Shown here: positions 11,007 through 24,010 of the stretch, piece after piece
Position numbering within the stretch: the stretch's first letter is position 1
How the letters are laid out: each line of letters starts with the position of its first letter
From: Haemonchus contortus
Lineage: Eukaryota; Nematoda; Chromadorea; Rhabditida; Trichostrongylidae
Assembly (NCBI GenBank): GCA_000469685.2
Contig: LS997567.1
Location: forward strand, 31,162,513-31,226,512
Length of the DNA: 64,000 nucleotides
Direction of reading: 5' to 3'
Program-made: the position numbers and the translations under genes
Notes under the pieces: model-generated
What the model saw: the letters and a program-made list of their open reading frames with translations, nothing else
What the model was told of the DNA's origin: nothing
The model's database searches: none

Positions 11007-11492
11007 CAGGCGGCTATGCACGCTCCTGCGTGCGCTAGGGGGTCTAGCCATGAGGGACGGAGCCACATGAGCTTTTAATTTTCATTAAAGACCTTCATAA
11101 TCTGAGCCTCTTCCCTGACAGTTCTGTAGCGGCATCTTTTTTTGGGATGTGAAATGGGGCCCTGTCTGGCCATGAAGAGTATTCCGATACACTTTGAACA
11201 GATCCGAATCAAATACCTCTGCAGTCCATGTAATCGAAGAAACCCTGTGTAGTTTGGCTGTGTGTGGCCATGAACACTACCTTTGAAAGGAAAGCCCCTT
11301 TGGGGAAGCGCAATGGTCTTGGCAACTCAGCAACCGTTCTCCTGGGAACTCTACTCCCATCGCAACTAATAACGTCATAAGTCTCGAGTTCAGTTCCCTT
11401 GTTTATTCTCTCATCATTGTTGAAATACCTGTACTACACTAAAGATGTAATGAAAACTCATTTCCACTTGCATTCATCCATACTTGTATTGT
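11007..11492. other. No recognised feature
   Basis: No coding family, hairpin or element end seen. Confidence 0.4.
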
Positions 11493-11795
11493 AGTATTTT
11501 CATCAACACCCGATTTGTATGTATTTTTGGCAGCTGTAGACTTTCCAACGCTAGAGCAATCAGAAGGAAATTTGAGTCGGTGGCCCAAATATTTCACACT
11601 TGTTCAGGTTGCTGTCGAGAAAACTGCTGGTAATTAATGGTATTTTCGTCAACACCCAATTTTTATGTATTTTGGCGCAGTACACTTTCCAACGTTAGCA
11701 CCATCAAAAGAAGAAGTGAAGTCAGTGGCGTATCCTAAAATTCCGCAGTGGTTCAGGTTGCTGGCAGAAAAACTGTTGCGTGCGTAGGCAGAGTC
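11493..11795 (+). repeat. Two-copy tandem repeat, ~150 bp unit
   Basis: The segment from TTTTCATCAACACCCGATTT to the GTTCAGGTTGCTG motif near 11610 is repeated at 11643-11763 with point differences (TTTTCGTCAACACCCAATTT ... GTTCAGGTTGCTG). Confidence 0.7.
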
Positions 11796-11866
11796 GAGTG
11801 CCTCCTACTACTACAGAGAGTACATTTTACCATCTATCACTTCCATTTTAAACGCTCTAAGACGAT

Positions 11867-12530
11867 GAAAACAATTTTTGCGCAAACCCCGCCCCCTGTG
11901 GGCGGAGTCTACACCTGTCATCTACCATCAGTTTTCCCTTTCTGCCGCCTACATCTCTACCAAATTTGAACGCTCCAGGTCCAAATTTAATATTTTTGAG
12001 GAAGCCCCGCCCCCAGTGGGCGGAGTCTACACCTGTCATCTACCATCAGTTTTCCCTTTCTGCCGCCTACACCTCTACCAAATTTGAACGCTCCAGGTCC
12101 AAATTTAATATTTTTGAGGAAGCCCCGCCCCCAGTGGGCGGAGTCTACACCTGTCATCTATCATCAGTTTTCCCTTTCTGCCGCCTACACCTCTACCAAA
12201 TTTGAACGCTCCAGGTCCAAATTCGATATTTTTGAAGAAGCCCCGCCCCCAGTGGGCGGAGTCTACACCTGTCATCTACCATCAGTTTTTCCTTTCTGCC
12301 GCCTACACCTCTACCAAATTTGAATACTCTAGGCCCAGGAGAACAGGAGCTACAGATTTTGGTGAACTATAGCTTTCGTGAACGCCCCGCCCCTAGTGGG
12401 ACACTCCGCCCCTGGTGAGCGGAGCTAGCCCAAGTCACGTGTACCCAGGGAGTTCGGCTCATTCCCCACTTGTACTAACCTGTCGAGCTGTTCCAGTTGA
12501 TTTCCAAACGGCACCATATAAGATAGTGTT
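11867..12530 (+). repeat. GC-rich tandem-repeat block (copy C), 118 bp unit
   Basis: Four nearly identical 118 bp monomers, each CCCCGCCCC(C/A)GTGGGCGGAG followed by a TCTACACCTGTCATCTACC segment, then one diverged copy. After them come the unique stretch with GCACCATATAAGATAGTG and the CAGA array. High identity between monomers points to recent tandem expansion. The ~79-codon frames here repeat with the unit and are not genes. Confidence 0.85.
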
Positions 12531-14071
<1,541 letters not shown>

Positions 14072-14095
14072 TAAGCGCCTATAGTAAGTAGGATG
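14072..14095 (+). repeat. Terminal motif of the GC-rich repeat family
   Basis: TAAGCGCCTATAGTAAGTAGG. It resembles the ends at ~740-780 and 27630-27655 (CTTACTATATATAAAGCGCT inverted). Confidence 0.5.
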
Positions 14096-14404
14096 CCCAT
14101 CAAGTAGTGCTGAGCACATTCCATGAATCTACCATGATATCTACTGATTCTAAATCTAGTTCACTCTATTATTAAATGCTATTCTACTGAGCTCTGAATT
14201 CAACAGGAATTATGAAGCTTCAGATCTCGATAACTACGTCAAGGACTTCTCGTTGAGCTGTGCAGATATTTTACAAGATACTCCTGACCAAAAGTCGTCA
14301 CCATTCAGTTTTCAGTAGCTTGGGGTAGGATCTTCATCTGGTAAGCTGAATATTCTATCTGGAACCTTCAATATTCCCACTTGGTAGAATCAAGGTCATC
14401 AAGG

Positions 14405-14739
14405 TCAAGGTGTCGGGACGACTTCGACAAAATTCCTCCTTGACAACGCTCGTCCATATGTTGCGAAAACCACCTTGGAATAAAATCGAGGAATTGGACT
14501 GGGAAGTACTGCCTCATCCGCCATATAGCCCAGATCTCGCACCATCCGATTACAATTTGTTCCGGTCAATGCAGCACTCCTTGGTCGAGAGAAAATTCAA
14601 AAACCGCGAAAAAGTTCAACTCAGAATGTCCAACTACTTTGAGTCGCACCCGGCCGAGTTCTTCAGAAAAAGAATCCATTCTTTGCCTAAACGTAGGCAA
14701 CGAGTCATTGATAGTAATGGAGAATATCTTTTGAATTGA
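14405..14739 (+). pseudogene. Mariner transposase, C-terminal fragment
   Basis: It reads LDWEVLPHPPYSPDLAPSDY, then MQHSLVERKFKNREKVQL, then NYFESHPAEFFRK, the C-terminal third of mariner transposases with the final catalytic Asp (APSDY) present. The second catalytic region is garbled. A likely right inverted repeat, AATTCCTTTTCGAACAACCC, ends near 14811. The rest of the gene to the left is lost. Confidence 0.85.
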
Positions 14740-14828
14740 TCTTGTTTAGTTTCATTTTTATAATGAAAATTTTTTTGAACTCAAACGCTAATTCCTTTTC
14801 GAACAACCCAGTATATATATACAATATA

Positions 14829-16093
14829 CAGGGTGCGCCATAAATATGGTAACAAAAATATTGGCCTCTAGAAACCGTAGTTCATGTTGAAACATAACCA
14901 ATTTTGGTGTATTATTTACTGTGCATCACATCTACAAAACGAACACACCGCCATCTTATATAACTATTTCCTGTACTAATTATAGCTCAAAGTTTCTCCG
15001 GCTACTCATCGACAGTGGCACGCAGAGTTTCTTGGAAAATTCCAGCCCAGGCTTTTTTCAGTGATTTCTTAGGAGCAGCAGCAGTGGTGCGTTTTGAAGC
15101 GCAGGCTTTCCTCTCTAGCATGGACTATATCTGGCGACCCATCACATTGTGGTCCGGCAAATTCGTAGGAAGATTGCAAGCTGGGATTGAGTCGCGAACA
15201 TTTCCTCACCACCAGTCTTGGTCTTTTCCCATTCGTGAGCAAGTGCGATGCAGTTTTCAAGTCGTACCATTAGAAAAATCTTTGACCCTCAGCTGCATCC
15301 TTCCAGAAGAACCCTTCTTAAGAGGGTCGGATTAAGCTTTGTACTTTTCTCGAACAAAAATTGCGATATCGCTGTGATGGTAGGGATTCTAGCCCAAACT
15401 ATCATAAAAGAGAGAAAATGGCTTTGAGAGGCGGCCTGACTCTTCTCATCGGCTTCAGCACTCGTAGTGGGAACTATACGTGTACTTTGAGATCTCAACA
15501 TTTCTTCCACGCTAATCACTCTTCAGTGAGAAAAAAGTCTGCCTAAGCGCGTGCCGCGCGCAAGTGGCGCGTAACAAATGTTCTTTCTTTTCAACTTCCT
15601 CTCGTCAAAATGCTTATAAGGCTTTCGAATCCTGTTTGGATACAATTGTATTTACTCAGGGTAGAGTCTATCCTTTGAGAAGAACATACAAACAAATCAG
15701 CTGTCATTTTTCACGTGTTTCTGCATGTTCTGCATCATACTCCTTTCCAAAAAAATTTCTTCGGAAAAAAGGTCGTATAAGAGAGAAGACCACCATTTTG
15801 AGATTTGTTTTTAACCTGTCTACGCTACACGATTCAAGAGGCTGTCATGTGGGAAATGTTGAATTGAGGAACGATCCCGGGGAAGGATTCACCAAATGCG
15901 CGCAAAAGCGGAACGGTCGGTGGTTGTCTGCGAGGCTCCACCATTTTTCGGAATTTGACGAGGCGGGGGTAACAAAGTACATATGTTGGCTAAGGTATAT
16001 CATGAACATAAGGGGAGGTACAGTTTTGGAGAAACTCGCCAAACAAGGAAATTACGCACATCCGAAAAGTTGTTACCATATTTATGGCGCACC

Positions 16094-16096
<3 letters not shown>
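14829..16096 (-). mobile_element. Complete 1.27 kb Tc1/mariner-superfamily element
   Basis: Perfect-looking inverted ends, CAGGGTGCGCCATAAATATG at the left and its complement ending at 16096, each flanked by TA. Length 1268 bp fits the superfamily. The transposase is on the minus strand and broken (separate entry). The right end abuts a (TA)n array. Confidence 0.85.
15000..15975 (-). pseudogene. Tc1/mariner-superfamily transposase, broken
   Basis: Minus-strand pieces in order: ISVEEMLRSQSTRIVPTTSA, HFLSFMIVWARIPT, FLFEKSTKLNPTLLRRVLLE and near the end AWAGIFQETLRATV. This order (sub-catalytic strand, VMVWAG-like strand, C-terminal helix) fits the mariner-like group with long D-D spacing. The first Asp region and the QQD region are disrupted. 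Multiple frameshifts. Confidence 0.65.

Positions 16097-16157
<61 letters not shown>
16097..16157. repeat. (TA)n microsatellite
   Basis: About 60 bp of TA sitting exactly between two transposon ends (16096 and 16158). It may have grown from their TA target duplications. Confidence 0.95.
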
Positions 16158-16161
<4 letters not shown>

Positions 16162-17550
16162 CGTAACAAATGTATGTGGACACCCCAATATTTTGGTTCA
16201 CCGGGCTTGCCAGCGAATTTTGAGCGATAAAACTTATACCGTTCGAATCGTGCGATGCGAAAACCTAGGATTACCTGTTCTTTTGAAATTTTCAAGTAGC
16301 TCTTACTTTGTTGTAATTTGAGGGAAAAGTCTTCTTTGTAACAAAAGTATGTGGACACCCGAGTCAGATCCGACTTTGGCGCGAATATCCCGATGCGTTT
16401 CCGGTCATTTTTGAAATAACCGGTGTGTCATCATGCCTGTACGTGGTAGGCTTCTCTCTGAAGAAGAACAAGCACAAGTCAGGGCACTCCATGAAGCCGG
16501 ACACTCGAATAGACAAATTGCACGTCATCTCGGACGCTCTCCTACATGCATTGGAAATTACATTCAAAATCCCGGTGCTTATCGCTCAGCTCGAATAGTG
16601 GGACGACCTCGAAGCATGACAGCTCAATATCACAGAAGAATAGTTCGAATGGCCTCGAATTCTACTTTATATCTGAATCAAATTCGTGCATCAATGGGAT
16701 TAGCGGTCTCGAGGATGACGATATGACGGTCCATTCCATCAAACGAGCACATAACACGAGAGGTAATGAAAAAGGCGCCCCGTCCTAATGCTCAACACAA
16801 AAACGCAAGGCTGGAATTCGCACGCAGGAACATGGCAACTTCGTGGGACAGGGTACAACTTTTCGAGAGGGTTTGAAGTTAAGGTTGAACGTCATTTTCT
16901 GCTGTTCTCCGTTTAAGTCATCTTCAGTGATGAAAAAAAGTTCAACCTGGACGGTCCAGATGGATACCCTTACTACTGGAGAGATGTTCTTCACGACCCG
17001 CTAATCCATTCGAAGCGAAACTTTGGAGGAACCACATTAATGGTTTGGGGTGGCTTTGGAAGCAGCGGCAAATTGGAGCTCGCATTTCCTTCATGCCGGA
17101 TGGATAGTCAGGAATATCAGGAAGTGCTTGAGTTCCACCTCCTGCCCTTTCTCAGAGGTGCGCGACGCAGGACACATGTGTTCCAGCATAATAATGCATC
17201 TGTCCATGCCTCACGGTCTACGAATGAATGTCTCCAACGCCCCGGTGTTGCTGTGATGGATTGGCCAGCCTGTTCCCCTGACTGCAACCCCATCGAAAAC
17301 CTATTGGTAATCAAGGCTCGGCGAGTCTATCTCAACTACCGCCAGTACAACTCCGTAGAAGAACTGAAGGCGGCGATCCTGGCTGTGTGGGAATCCATCG
17401 ACGACACGACCATCACAAATTTGGTTCAGAGCATGCCCAATAAGATGTTCGAGCTGATCAGGCACTCAGAAGGGCCAATTGATTACTGAACTCATTCATA
17501 TTCTTTTTTTTGTACAGTGTCCACATACTTTTGTTACAAAGAAGACTTTT
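16158..17550 (+). mobile_element. Tc1-like transposon with double (IR/DR) left end
   Basis: Left end AGTGCGTAACAAATGTATG (16158) and an inner repeat TTTGTAACAAAAGTATGTGG (~16336). On the right the matching TCCACATACTTTTGTTACAA lies at ~17519, followed by AAGAAGACTTTTTTC, which is complementary to the left inner AAAAGTCTTC. An outer right end was not found, so the right limit is a minimum. Confidence 0.7.
16433..17489 (+). pseudogene. Tc1-like transposase, nearly full length
   Basis: It begins MPVRGRLLSEEEQAQVRALH with a clear HTH (GHSNRQIARHLGRS) and GRPRS AT-hook-like motif, then stops at a TGA near 16726 after SRMTI. After a ~70 bp insert before the first catalytic block (probable intron, 16850-16918) it continues as IFSDEKKFNLDGPDGYPYYW, GGTTLMVWGGFG, FQHNNASVHAS (Asp of QQDN replaced by Asn), ACSPDCNPIENL and ends PIDY. 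Both catalytic-site change and frame break argue against activity. Confidence 0.9.
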
Positions 17551-18430
17551 TTCTAAAATAAAAAAAAGTAAAAGCTTTCTGAAATTTCCGGAAGAACAAT
17601 TATTCCGGGGTTTTTCCTCGATTCGCAAATGATCTTTGACTTTGTTGAACAGAAGCTCTTATTGGAGCCTTTGGCAATCAGGGCGTTCCTGCTTAGGTTG
17701 CTGAGAAATTTCATTAGCTTTACGTGAACCCCATGCCCTGGCTCGCCATCCCACAAGGAAGTCATTGCTAACGTCAGGAGAATTGTTTGGCAAAACGACA
17801 ATGTCTGTTGAAACGTTTCAGTGCCGCTCTCGAGAATATCGTGCGTCATATGGATTGGGAGGGTATGAGTGTGAAAGACCTCTTCTCAAGTCATCTCTGC
17901 ATTGCACGCGATATCGTGCTAATAACACCCGAACGTCGAGCAGGGGAAACGGATGCTTGCATCCGAGAATTCTTTCACCAGGGAGATTAGTATGATTGTC
18001 TTCCATGCACTTGTCTTCCACGCGGTCAGCAACAATGTTGACGTACGAAGCATCATGTAGTCAGACGAGAAGCTCTCTATTAACCTTCTTTTCTTCCTAG
18101 CTGATGCTGGCGTTATTTCGCAGGAACCGAATTCCTCTTCAGATGCATTAACACTCCTTTTGGACAAAGCATGCCAGCATGCCGTATGTTGAAGAGGGTT
18201 TTGATCTAACGAATTCTGACAAATTGATCCTGAAATGTTTACAGGTCGCCCTAATTTTTCCAAGTCTATTTTGAGCAAGTTGAAACTATCCCTCTCCATT
18301 GGTCTTCAACTGCCTCCTTTCTAGAGCAGTGAAGATCAAGGAGCGTTTTTATTGAATGTGTTGCGTCCGGAGGTAGAAGGCAGAATGCAGAGCGTTCCGT
18401 GGAAAATGGGCTGAACAGTTGAGATCATGA
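17551..18430. other. No recognised feature
   Basis: Short open frames on both strands (e.g. a 126-codon minus frame at 17919-18299) show no motif I can place. Confidence 0.4.
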
Positions 18431-18440
18431 CCTATGCTGG

Positions 18441-18842
18441 GGGGGGGGGGGGGCGCGATTCACGCGCCGAGATAATGAGGTCATCGCGCACGCAGCACCG
18501 TTTCAGTACCTTTCTGTTGAGATGGACCAAATAAATTTACAGTAGTCCACGGCTTCACCATAAATTAGAGCAAATCTCTTTACTATGGCAAAAAAGCCCC
18601 TTCGAGACTGAGAATTCACCTCATAGGTCAACAATTTACTAGTCAAACGTTCAAAATAAGAATAACTTTAATTTTTTCGATCCTAGTAAACGCAATCCAT
18701 CTGTAAACGTGCATAGTTGGTCATTTCTTTACTTATTCTACTTATAAGTTCTTATAACTTCCGTTATGATGGTAAGAATGATGTTTCAGCGTGTTTTGTC
18801 CGATGACCTCATTATATCGGCGCGTGAATCGCACCACACCCC
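18441..18842. mobile_element. MITE with G-run ends and 8-9 bp target duplication
   Basis: CTATGCTGG lies on both sides. The inverted ends read G-run then GCGCGATTCACGCGCCGA and ATAATGAGGTCATCG (right end complementary, with TGTGGT in place of part of the G-run). About 400 bp and no coding. An 8-9 bp duplication fits hAT or Mutator-type mobilisation. 15 G in a row at the left end. Confidence 0.7.
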
Positions 18843-18997
18843 CTATGCTGGATAAATATCGGTAACAGTATCAGCAACTTCTGTTTACCATAACAGAATG
18901 CATTTCTATATTCCTCAAATGTGAAAATTGAATATAGGTGGACAATATGACTTAAAAGTACTTTGCAAGCGTTTAGAGCACTTCTTTGGAAAAGCAA

Positions 18998-19072
18998 AAT
19001 AAGCACATTTATCAGAGATTGAAATCTCCATGCCAGTCCGTCAACCTACCAACTGCGCCATCGCTGAACAAT
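18998..19072 (-). repeat. tRNA-like fragment
   Basis: On the minus strand GCGATGGCGCAGTTGGTAGG is a good tRNA A-box/D-arm. A GAGATTTCAATCTC element follows too early for a full tRNA. A related A-box sequence occurs at 23400-23480. Probably tRNA-derived repeat, not a functional tRNA. Confidence 0.45.
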
Positions 19073-19129
19073 GCTTTTATTACTCGGTACTACTCGGTTC
19101 GTCGAGGGGGGATGGGGGGGGGGCGGGCG

Positions 19130-19769
19130 GGAGAACGCTTCCGCGGATCTTTAGGAATCGTTTAGCAGGGGGTGGATTAGCGATCATCTTCTGAAAAGAC
19201 AAAGCACTCAATGATTATGGCGGTTTACACCTCATTTTGCATGGTCGCTGCAGCTCATTATCCTCTTTTCAGTTCTGTTGACTGAGCTACAACAGCCCTC
19301 AACGGTTCAGAGCTAAGCTCCGCACACGCGTGCGACACAACGAATGTGCGTCAAAGAGAGATGAACTTTATCTTAGCTGCACCCCTCAAGAATTTGGCTA
19401 GGGGCCGTGATAGGCTACGATTTGTCACAAAAAGTCCGATATGCCGCCCATTCTTATGCAAAACCCGACTCCTTTGAGTATTTGACCACATTTCCTGCTT
19501 TTTAGCTGGTTTTTCGTGCGGTTATAAATTTCTGATCTTAGAACCGCCCCCCTCAATGCAAGGTCGTCCACTATGAGGGTTTGACCACATTCATTCGACG
19601 GTCAGCGGCTAGCAGCAACAGAGCTCGCAGCAGCACCGAGCATTTGATCTTAGTACCGTCCACTTTGAACTTGATCGCATTCCTTCGATAGTCTTCAAGC
19701 ACTTTTTCCGCACACTAGATCGTTAACGAACGAAACTACATTTTTTTTGAAGCACCTTACATTTTTATG
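19130..19769. other. No recognised feature
   Basis: Two loose repeats of a TTTGACCACATT-type segment (19480, 19578). Nothing else. Confidence 0.4.
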
Positions 19770-20085
19770 TACGCCCTTCCCTAAAAGGCGGAGCTTCAGT
19801 TCCCAAATGCCCAGAACATACTGTACCCTGCCCACTCTATATTTTTGTGGCCTCCAGGCTTTCTTTGAATCGCGTTAGTAAGTCATGTAGAAAGTACGCC
19901 CACTGAGGGCTGCTCGGCGGCCGCGGGTTGGTCTCCTTCGTTTCATTTATGAACCTATCCCTCATCTTTGCTCTTTTCCCAAGCATCTGGGTTGTTATGA
20001 AATGTAATTGTGACCTTCTGCACACGGTACCGTCCACTCGCATGCATATCCCGCCCGCGTTGGGCGGGGTTCTGCTGAGCTCCGA
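19770..20085 (-). repeat. Diverged GC-rich repeat block
   Basis: Holds AAGGCGGAGC, CGCCCACTGAGGGC and CCCGCCCGCGTTGGGCGGGG with spacing like the monomers beside the Helentron at 27.8-28.1 kb. A 92-codon minus frame here overlaps the repeats and is not called. Confidence 0.45.
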
Positions 20086-20493
20086 TGGGCTTTGTTGATC
20101 TTGTCCTATGTCCATCCCATTCTAAACCCTCTCCAAGTGCTCCTTCTCGTTATATAAAATTTCGTGACAGTCAAACAGGCACGAGCGCGATAAGGACCAT
20201 GTTCTACTGTCGATCTCATCTGGTTGTCGGAGAGAGGAAGCGTTGTTTTTTGCCAGCCATTCGCGTGACTGGAGTTGAGCGGTGTTTCGGGACATACTGC
20301 AGCAATCGCATCGACATTGACTGTATCCCCGTTGGCACCCACTAAGTCATGAAACGCAATTCTAAGGGTAGACCTGCCAATCTCGTTCAATCGTATGCTG
20401 CTAAGTGTGGCTTGGTGTTAGCTCTTACTGTTGGCATCAACAACAGGGCCACAAAGAGAATGAGCCGGAAACAATCCTACTTTATGTAACGCG
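20086..20493. other. No recognised feature
   Basis: Open frames of 86-94 codons on both strands overlap each other and match nothing I recognise. Confidence 0.35.
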
Positions 20494-20496
20494 CTG

Positions 20497-20578
20497 ATGT
20501 GTGTGTATGTGTATGTGTATGTATATGTGTACGTGTATGTGTATGTGTATGTGTATGTGTATGTGTTGTGTGTGTGTC
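20497..20578. repeat. (TGTATG)n microsatellite
   Basis: TG/TATG units leading directly into CCCGGAAATTCATGAC, the entry motif of a GC-rich block. Confidence 0.9.
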
Positions 20579-21045
20579 CCGGAAATTCATGACTGCTGTC
20601 CCCGTGGACCTAGAACGTTCAAACTTGGTAGGGGTACTGGAGGCAGGATAGTAACACTCATGGTGTGTAGCAGGACCAGACTCCTCCTACAGTGGGCGGG
20701 GTTTGAGCAGAAATCCATGACTCCTGTCCCCGTGGACCTAGAAAGTTCGAAGTAGAAAGTAGAACAGGCAGCGGGATGAGAACACTCATGGTGGGTAGCA
20801 AAACCAGATTCCGCCCATAGGGGCGGGGTTTGCGCGAAAAGTGTCGATTTTATCTTGGGGCGCTTAAACTTGGTAGGAGTACAGGCGGCAGGATGGCAAC
20901 ACTTATGATAGTGGCAGGACCGGACTCTTCCCACAGAGGCGCGGTTTGTGCGAAATGAATGTTTGAGCGGAATAATAGCTCCTGTCCCTGTGGACCTACA
21001 TAGAGCGTTCAAGTTTGGAAGGAGTACAGTCGGTAAGATGGGAAC
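20579..21045 (-). repeat. GC-rich tandem-repeat block (copy D, reverse orientation)
   Basis: About four monomers, each CCTGTCCCCGTGGACCTAGA followed by TTGGTAGGAGTAC and a GGGCGGGG-type core. Same entry motif and order as copy A' at 1022. Confidence 0.65.
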
Positions 21046-21449
21046 ACTTACGATGGAAGAGGCTCAGAAAGCAAATCAACTCATCAATTGAATCCGACGA
21101 TTTGTTATTTACGACTGTTTCTCTTCGCTTCGATATCATTCTTGGCAAAAGTTACCCGATCGCTAATAATCTTGAATTCTTATTTAATGGTATATCCGTA
21201 GAGAAAAGAAGCTTTATTGATAGAGTTATTTGATTATGGTATGGCTTGAGAACATTTGTATGTACCATTCAGGGCTTTGGTTGCCTACCAGTTGAACCTT
21301 CAATGGGTCATTATTTTCAAAATGAACAGATACAGAGAGACTTCTAATAATAAGCATAAGCATCGGCTCATTTTGAATATCATTTGCACACCCTATTGCT
21401 ACCCTATCGATTTCGGGTTCCGAAAAATATCATTTGTTTTAAATGAGGA

Positions 21450-21535
21450 GGGGTCGATTTGCCGATTACTACACCCTTATATAAGAAGGAGGGGAGCCCG
21501 GCGTTAGCCGGGCGGCTCGACTGGTGCACATAAGG
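21450..21535 (+). repeat. Hairpin end of interspersed repeat
   Basis: GGAGCCCGGCGTTAGCCGGGCGG preceded by TTGCCGATTACTACAC, inverted relative to the repeat at 7785-7870. Confidence 0.5.
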
Positions 21536-21924
21536 ATAGGCATATTTAATGTTAGGAGATCATTCAAAGGTTTTGCATTTCGCTTCACTTTTGATTCGGA
21601 TTTCCTTTTAAGCATGATACTTTCTCCGAAGCTCGGAGAGGAGATCGTTGTCATATACTCTGTCTAGGAGCGTAGTCATTGTGAAAATCTTAAAAAATTC
21701 TGTTGAACTCAGCAACTGCTAAGGCCAGAGACCTGAAGCTAGAGACTGCTCTGTAAATGAGCAAACAGTTGAGCGATATGGCTGGTTATAAGTATTAATG
21801 ACGAGTGGAACACCGAGCAGGTCAGCGAATGCTCTCCTTCAGGGTAATTACTTTCAATAGTTTCAAAAATTTCATTAAAATACGATGTTGGCTTATTGTG
21901 AAAGGAGGTTGTTATACTTTACAG

Positions 21925-22047
21925 CTTGCCCTGGAAGAATCGCAGCGTGAAGCAGAACGAATGGCAAAAATTGAGCCAAAATTGGTGAATAGCGGCCAGC
22001 TCACTCAGAGTGCATTGGATGATTTGTTGTCTCTTGGAGTAGGAGAG
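21925..22047 (+). CDS. epn-1: Epsin, internal exon after the UIM
   Basis: Exactly 41 codons, phase 0 at both ends, between TATACTTTACAG and GTAATT. It reads LALEESQREAERMAKIEP and then SALDDLLSLGV. LALEESQRE completes the epsin UIM block begun in the exon at 2052-2185 (whose last residues are VRLQ). DDLLSL resembles the acidic di-leucine-like clathrin/AP-2-binding stretch common in epsins. The next recognised exon is 29.4 kb away, though small exons could be hidden in between. Confidence 0.85.
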
Positions 22048-22104
22048 GTAATTCTTCTAAATATAAGCATAATAGGTTGTCGCAAGCTATTTTTTAAGGC
22101 ATGA

Positions 22105-22800
22105 CTTCGAAACATTATAAATTGCTTAGAGTTTTGTTTCGTAAACAAAAACATGAGTTGTTGGAATAAGTACCTAATTTGAAACGTTTCGATGGTGGAG
22201 CACGCCATCATGATAGTAAAGTGAACTGTGGAAGTTTAGTGAAGGGTTTTTCGATTTCTGTTTTGCAAGTGCTGGCTCAGATCACATCAAGGGTGCGTTG
22301 AAGGAAAAGTCAAATTGAGTGCGGTAGCTGGGACTTTTGCATGGCTGCTTCTGATCCTGCGGTATCAGAGCCGTTTAGAATTGGCTTCATCAGCGGTCGC
22401 CCGAACAATTTCTTTCACGTCCTTTCCCATGCCTTACCTGCTAGACATTCAATGATAAGTTGTGCCGTAATGGAGCAGCATGAAAGTTTTACATAGCGAA
22501 CGCCGCTGATGGGAAGTGCTCATCTGACCAAGCAAGTTTGATTTATTTATTTATTTGTTTATTTGTCTGCGCACGAAGGCGCGCTCTAAGAAAACTTCAG
22601 ATACTTTGGAGCGGGGGTTGCTAGTGTTAATATAACATAAACGCAAGCTAATAAGAAAAGAAAATAGCAATTAGAAACAAAACAGAACGAAACAGCCGAA
22701 AAGGTAAGAGACAGCACCAAACTAGCCGAATGTTTGAAAAGATTTATGAGACCAGAGAGGGTTGAACAGACTCAAGGAAGGGGGAAAGAGAGAGGAGGAG
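22105..22800. other. Intron, no recognised feature
   Basis: Contains a short TTTATTTATTTATTTG run at ~22540. No coding or element ends seen. Confidence 0.4.
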
Positions 22801-22807
22801 GGGCTTA

Positions 22808-23013
22808 GGCATCTTTCATAGTCCACGATCAGTCGCGGACCCATCTCGCGAGCGACTGGTCGCTCGACTGATCGCGTGGGACCGTCCACGGCGGCACCCA
22901 TAACTAGCGCGGCCTCCTCGACCGATCGAGCGACCAGTCGCTAACGACCGGCGACTAGTCGCGCGACTGGTCGCCAGTCGCTCGCGAGATGGGTCCGGAC
23001 TATGAAAGATGCC
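22808..23013. mobile_element. Harbinger-like MITE, 206 bp, TTA duplication
   Basis: TTA on both sides; inverted ends GGCATCTTTCATAGTCC / GGACTATGAAAGATGCC, extending into GACCCATCTCGCGAGCGACT. The interior is almost entirely nested CGACTGGTCGC-type palindromes, so a single strand would fold throughout. A 3-bp TWA site is typical of PIF/Harbinger. No coding. Confidence 0.8.
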
Positions 23014-23399
23014 TTACCAGTCAAGCAGCTGATTGGCAAAAGCTCGATAACGAATATATCAGGGATGAGGAATCAGTCCAGTAGGAGAAGTTCACGTCTG
23101 GATTTTCGTTTTTTCCTGTTAACGGCTATTACGCTGTCACATAATGCTCACTTCTCTAGGGGAGTTCCTTTACTCCAACAAGCATACCTAAACTATTACC
23201 GTCTGGTGAGCAAACGCGTTTTAACAAAGATTCCGTCTTTCGGCTTCACTGGATTGGATGCGGATGTTTTAGGGTCGGAAAGGAGCAGAACATCGCTTTT
23301 TCTAGGAGATCGTTTCCTATGTACTTTAGGCTGAGTGAGGGCTGCAGATTGGGAAGCGTGGAACGGTTTGGCAAGCATTCGTCAGAAATTTTAAAAAAT

Positions 23400-23480
23400 C
23401 AAAACGATCCATGCATCACGGATACAAACCCCCATACAATCCCTACACATCGTCACAATACCAGCTGCGCCATCGCTTGA
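23400..23480 (-). repeat. tRNA-like repeat fragment
   Basis: On the minus strand GCGATGGCGCAGCTGGTA (A-box) and, at B-box spacing, GGGTTTGTATCCG. The acceptor stem does not pair. Same leading sequence as at 18998-19072, so probably one tRNA-derived family. Confidence 0.45.
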
Positions 23481-23820
23481 ATTAACCCCTGTTAGGCGAC
23501 ACGCTTACAGGCACTCCATGCGTCTACAAAGTCCCATACTATACGGTAGAAACACTTGCGTAAGCTTGTTTTGAGATTTGAAGTGTAGATCCGAGAACTG
23601 AGTTCGAAAAGTGGTTTCAAATGGTCACTGTGCCCTAGTTTATTTCTCTTGTCAGTGGAAATGTGAATAAATGCGATAATCCTGAAATACTCATCATGAT
23701 GAGTGAGGTGAGCGTGGTCCAGATGTACAGATACAGTGCCTTTTTTGCCTGCCGTGCGTTTGTTAGATACTGCTTCTTGATGCTTCTGTCGTACTCCGAT
23801 GTTGTTCCACAGTTTATTGC
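23481..23820. other. No recognised feature
   Basis: Overlapping short frames on both strands only. Confidence 0.35.
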
Positions 23821-24010
23821 TGGACGACGTGTAGTTTTGGCAACGAGTGTAGAGAGAGTCAATCGAAGCGGTGAAGAAGAACAAGAATGAGAACAAACAC
23901 CCCTCAGTGTGTCTTACATACCACAGTTGTTTACATCTTTGATTCAATAACAATCACTATATCACAACATCATTTCCTCGGATCTCTCTGCAAATAATGG
24001 TAATGTTTCG
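23821..24010 (+). mobile_element. LINE 3'-end fragment
   Basis: GAAGAAGAACAAGAATGAGA and CAGTTGTTTACATCTTTGAT, followed by CAATCACTATATCACAAC. The second half matches 48640-48720 downstream of the RTE LINE; the first half matches 42075-42115. A 5'-truncated LINE tail. Confidence 0.55.

Noticed and set aside
11878..12323. Repeated 79-codon frames
   Set aside because: They repeat with the 118 bp monomer and occur in only one register. No sign of protein-level selection was tested or seen.
11867..12400. Possible CRISPR array (regular 118 bp units)
   Set aside because: No short repeat/variable spacer alternation: the whole unit is conserved. Genome context is eukaryotic.
18998..19072. Functional tRNA on the minus strand
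   Set aside because: Good A-box but the T-arm comes too early and the acceptor stem does not form.
20085..20390. Overlapping 86-94 codon frames on both strands
   Set aside because: No motif, and both strands are equally open.
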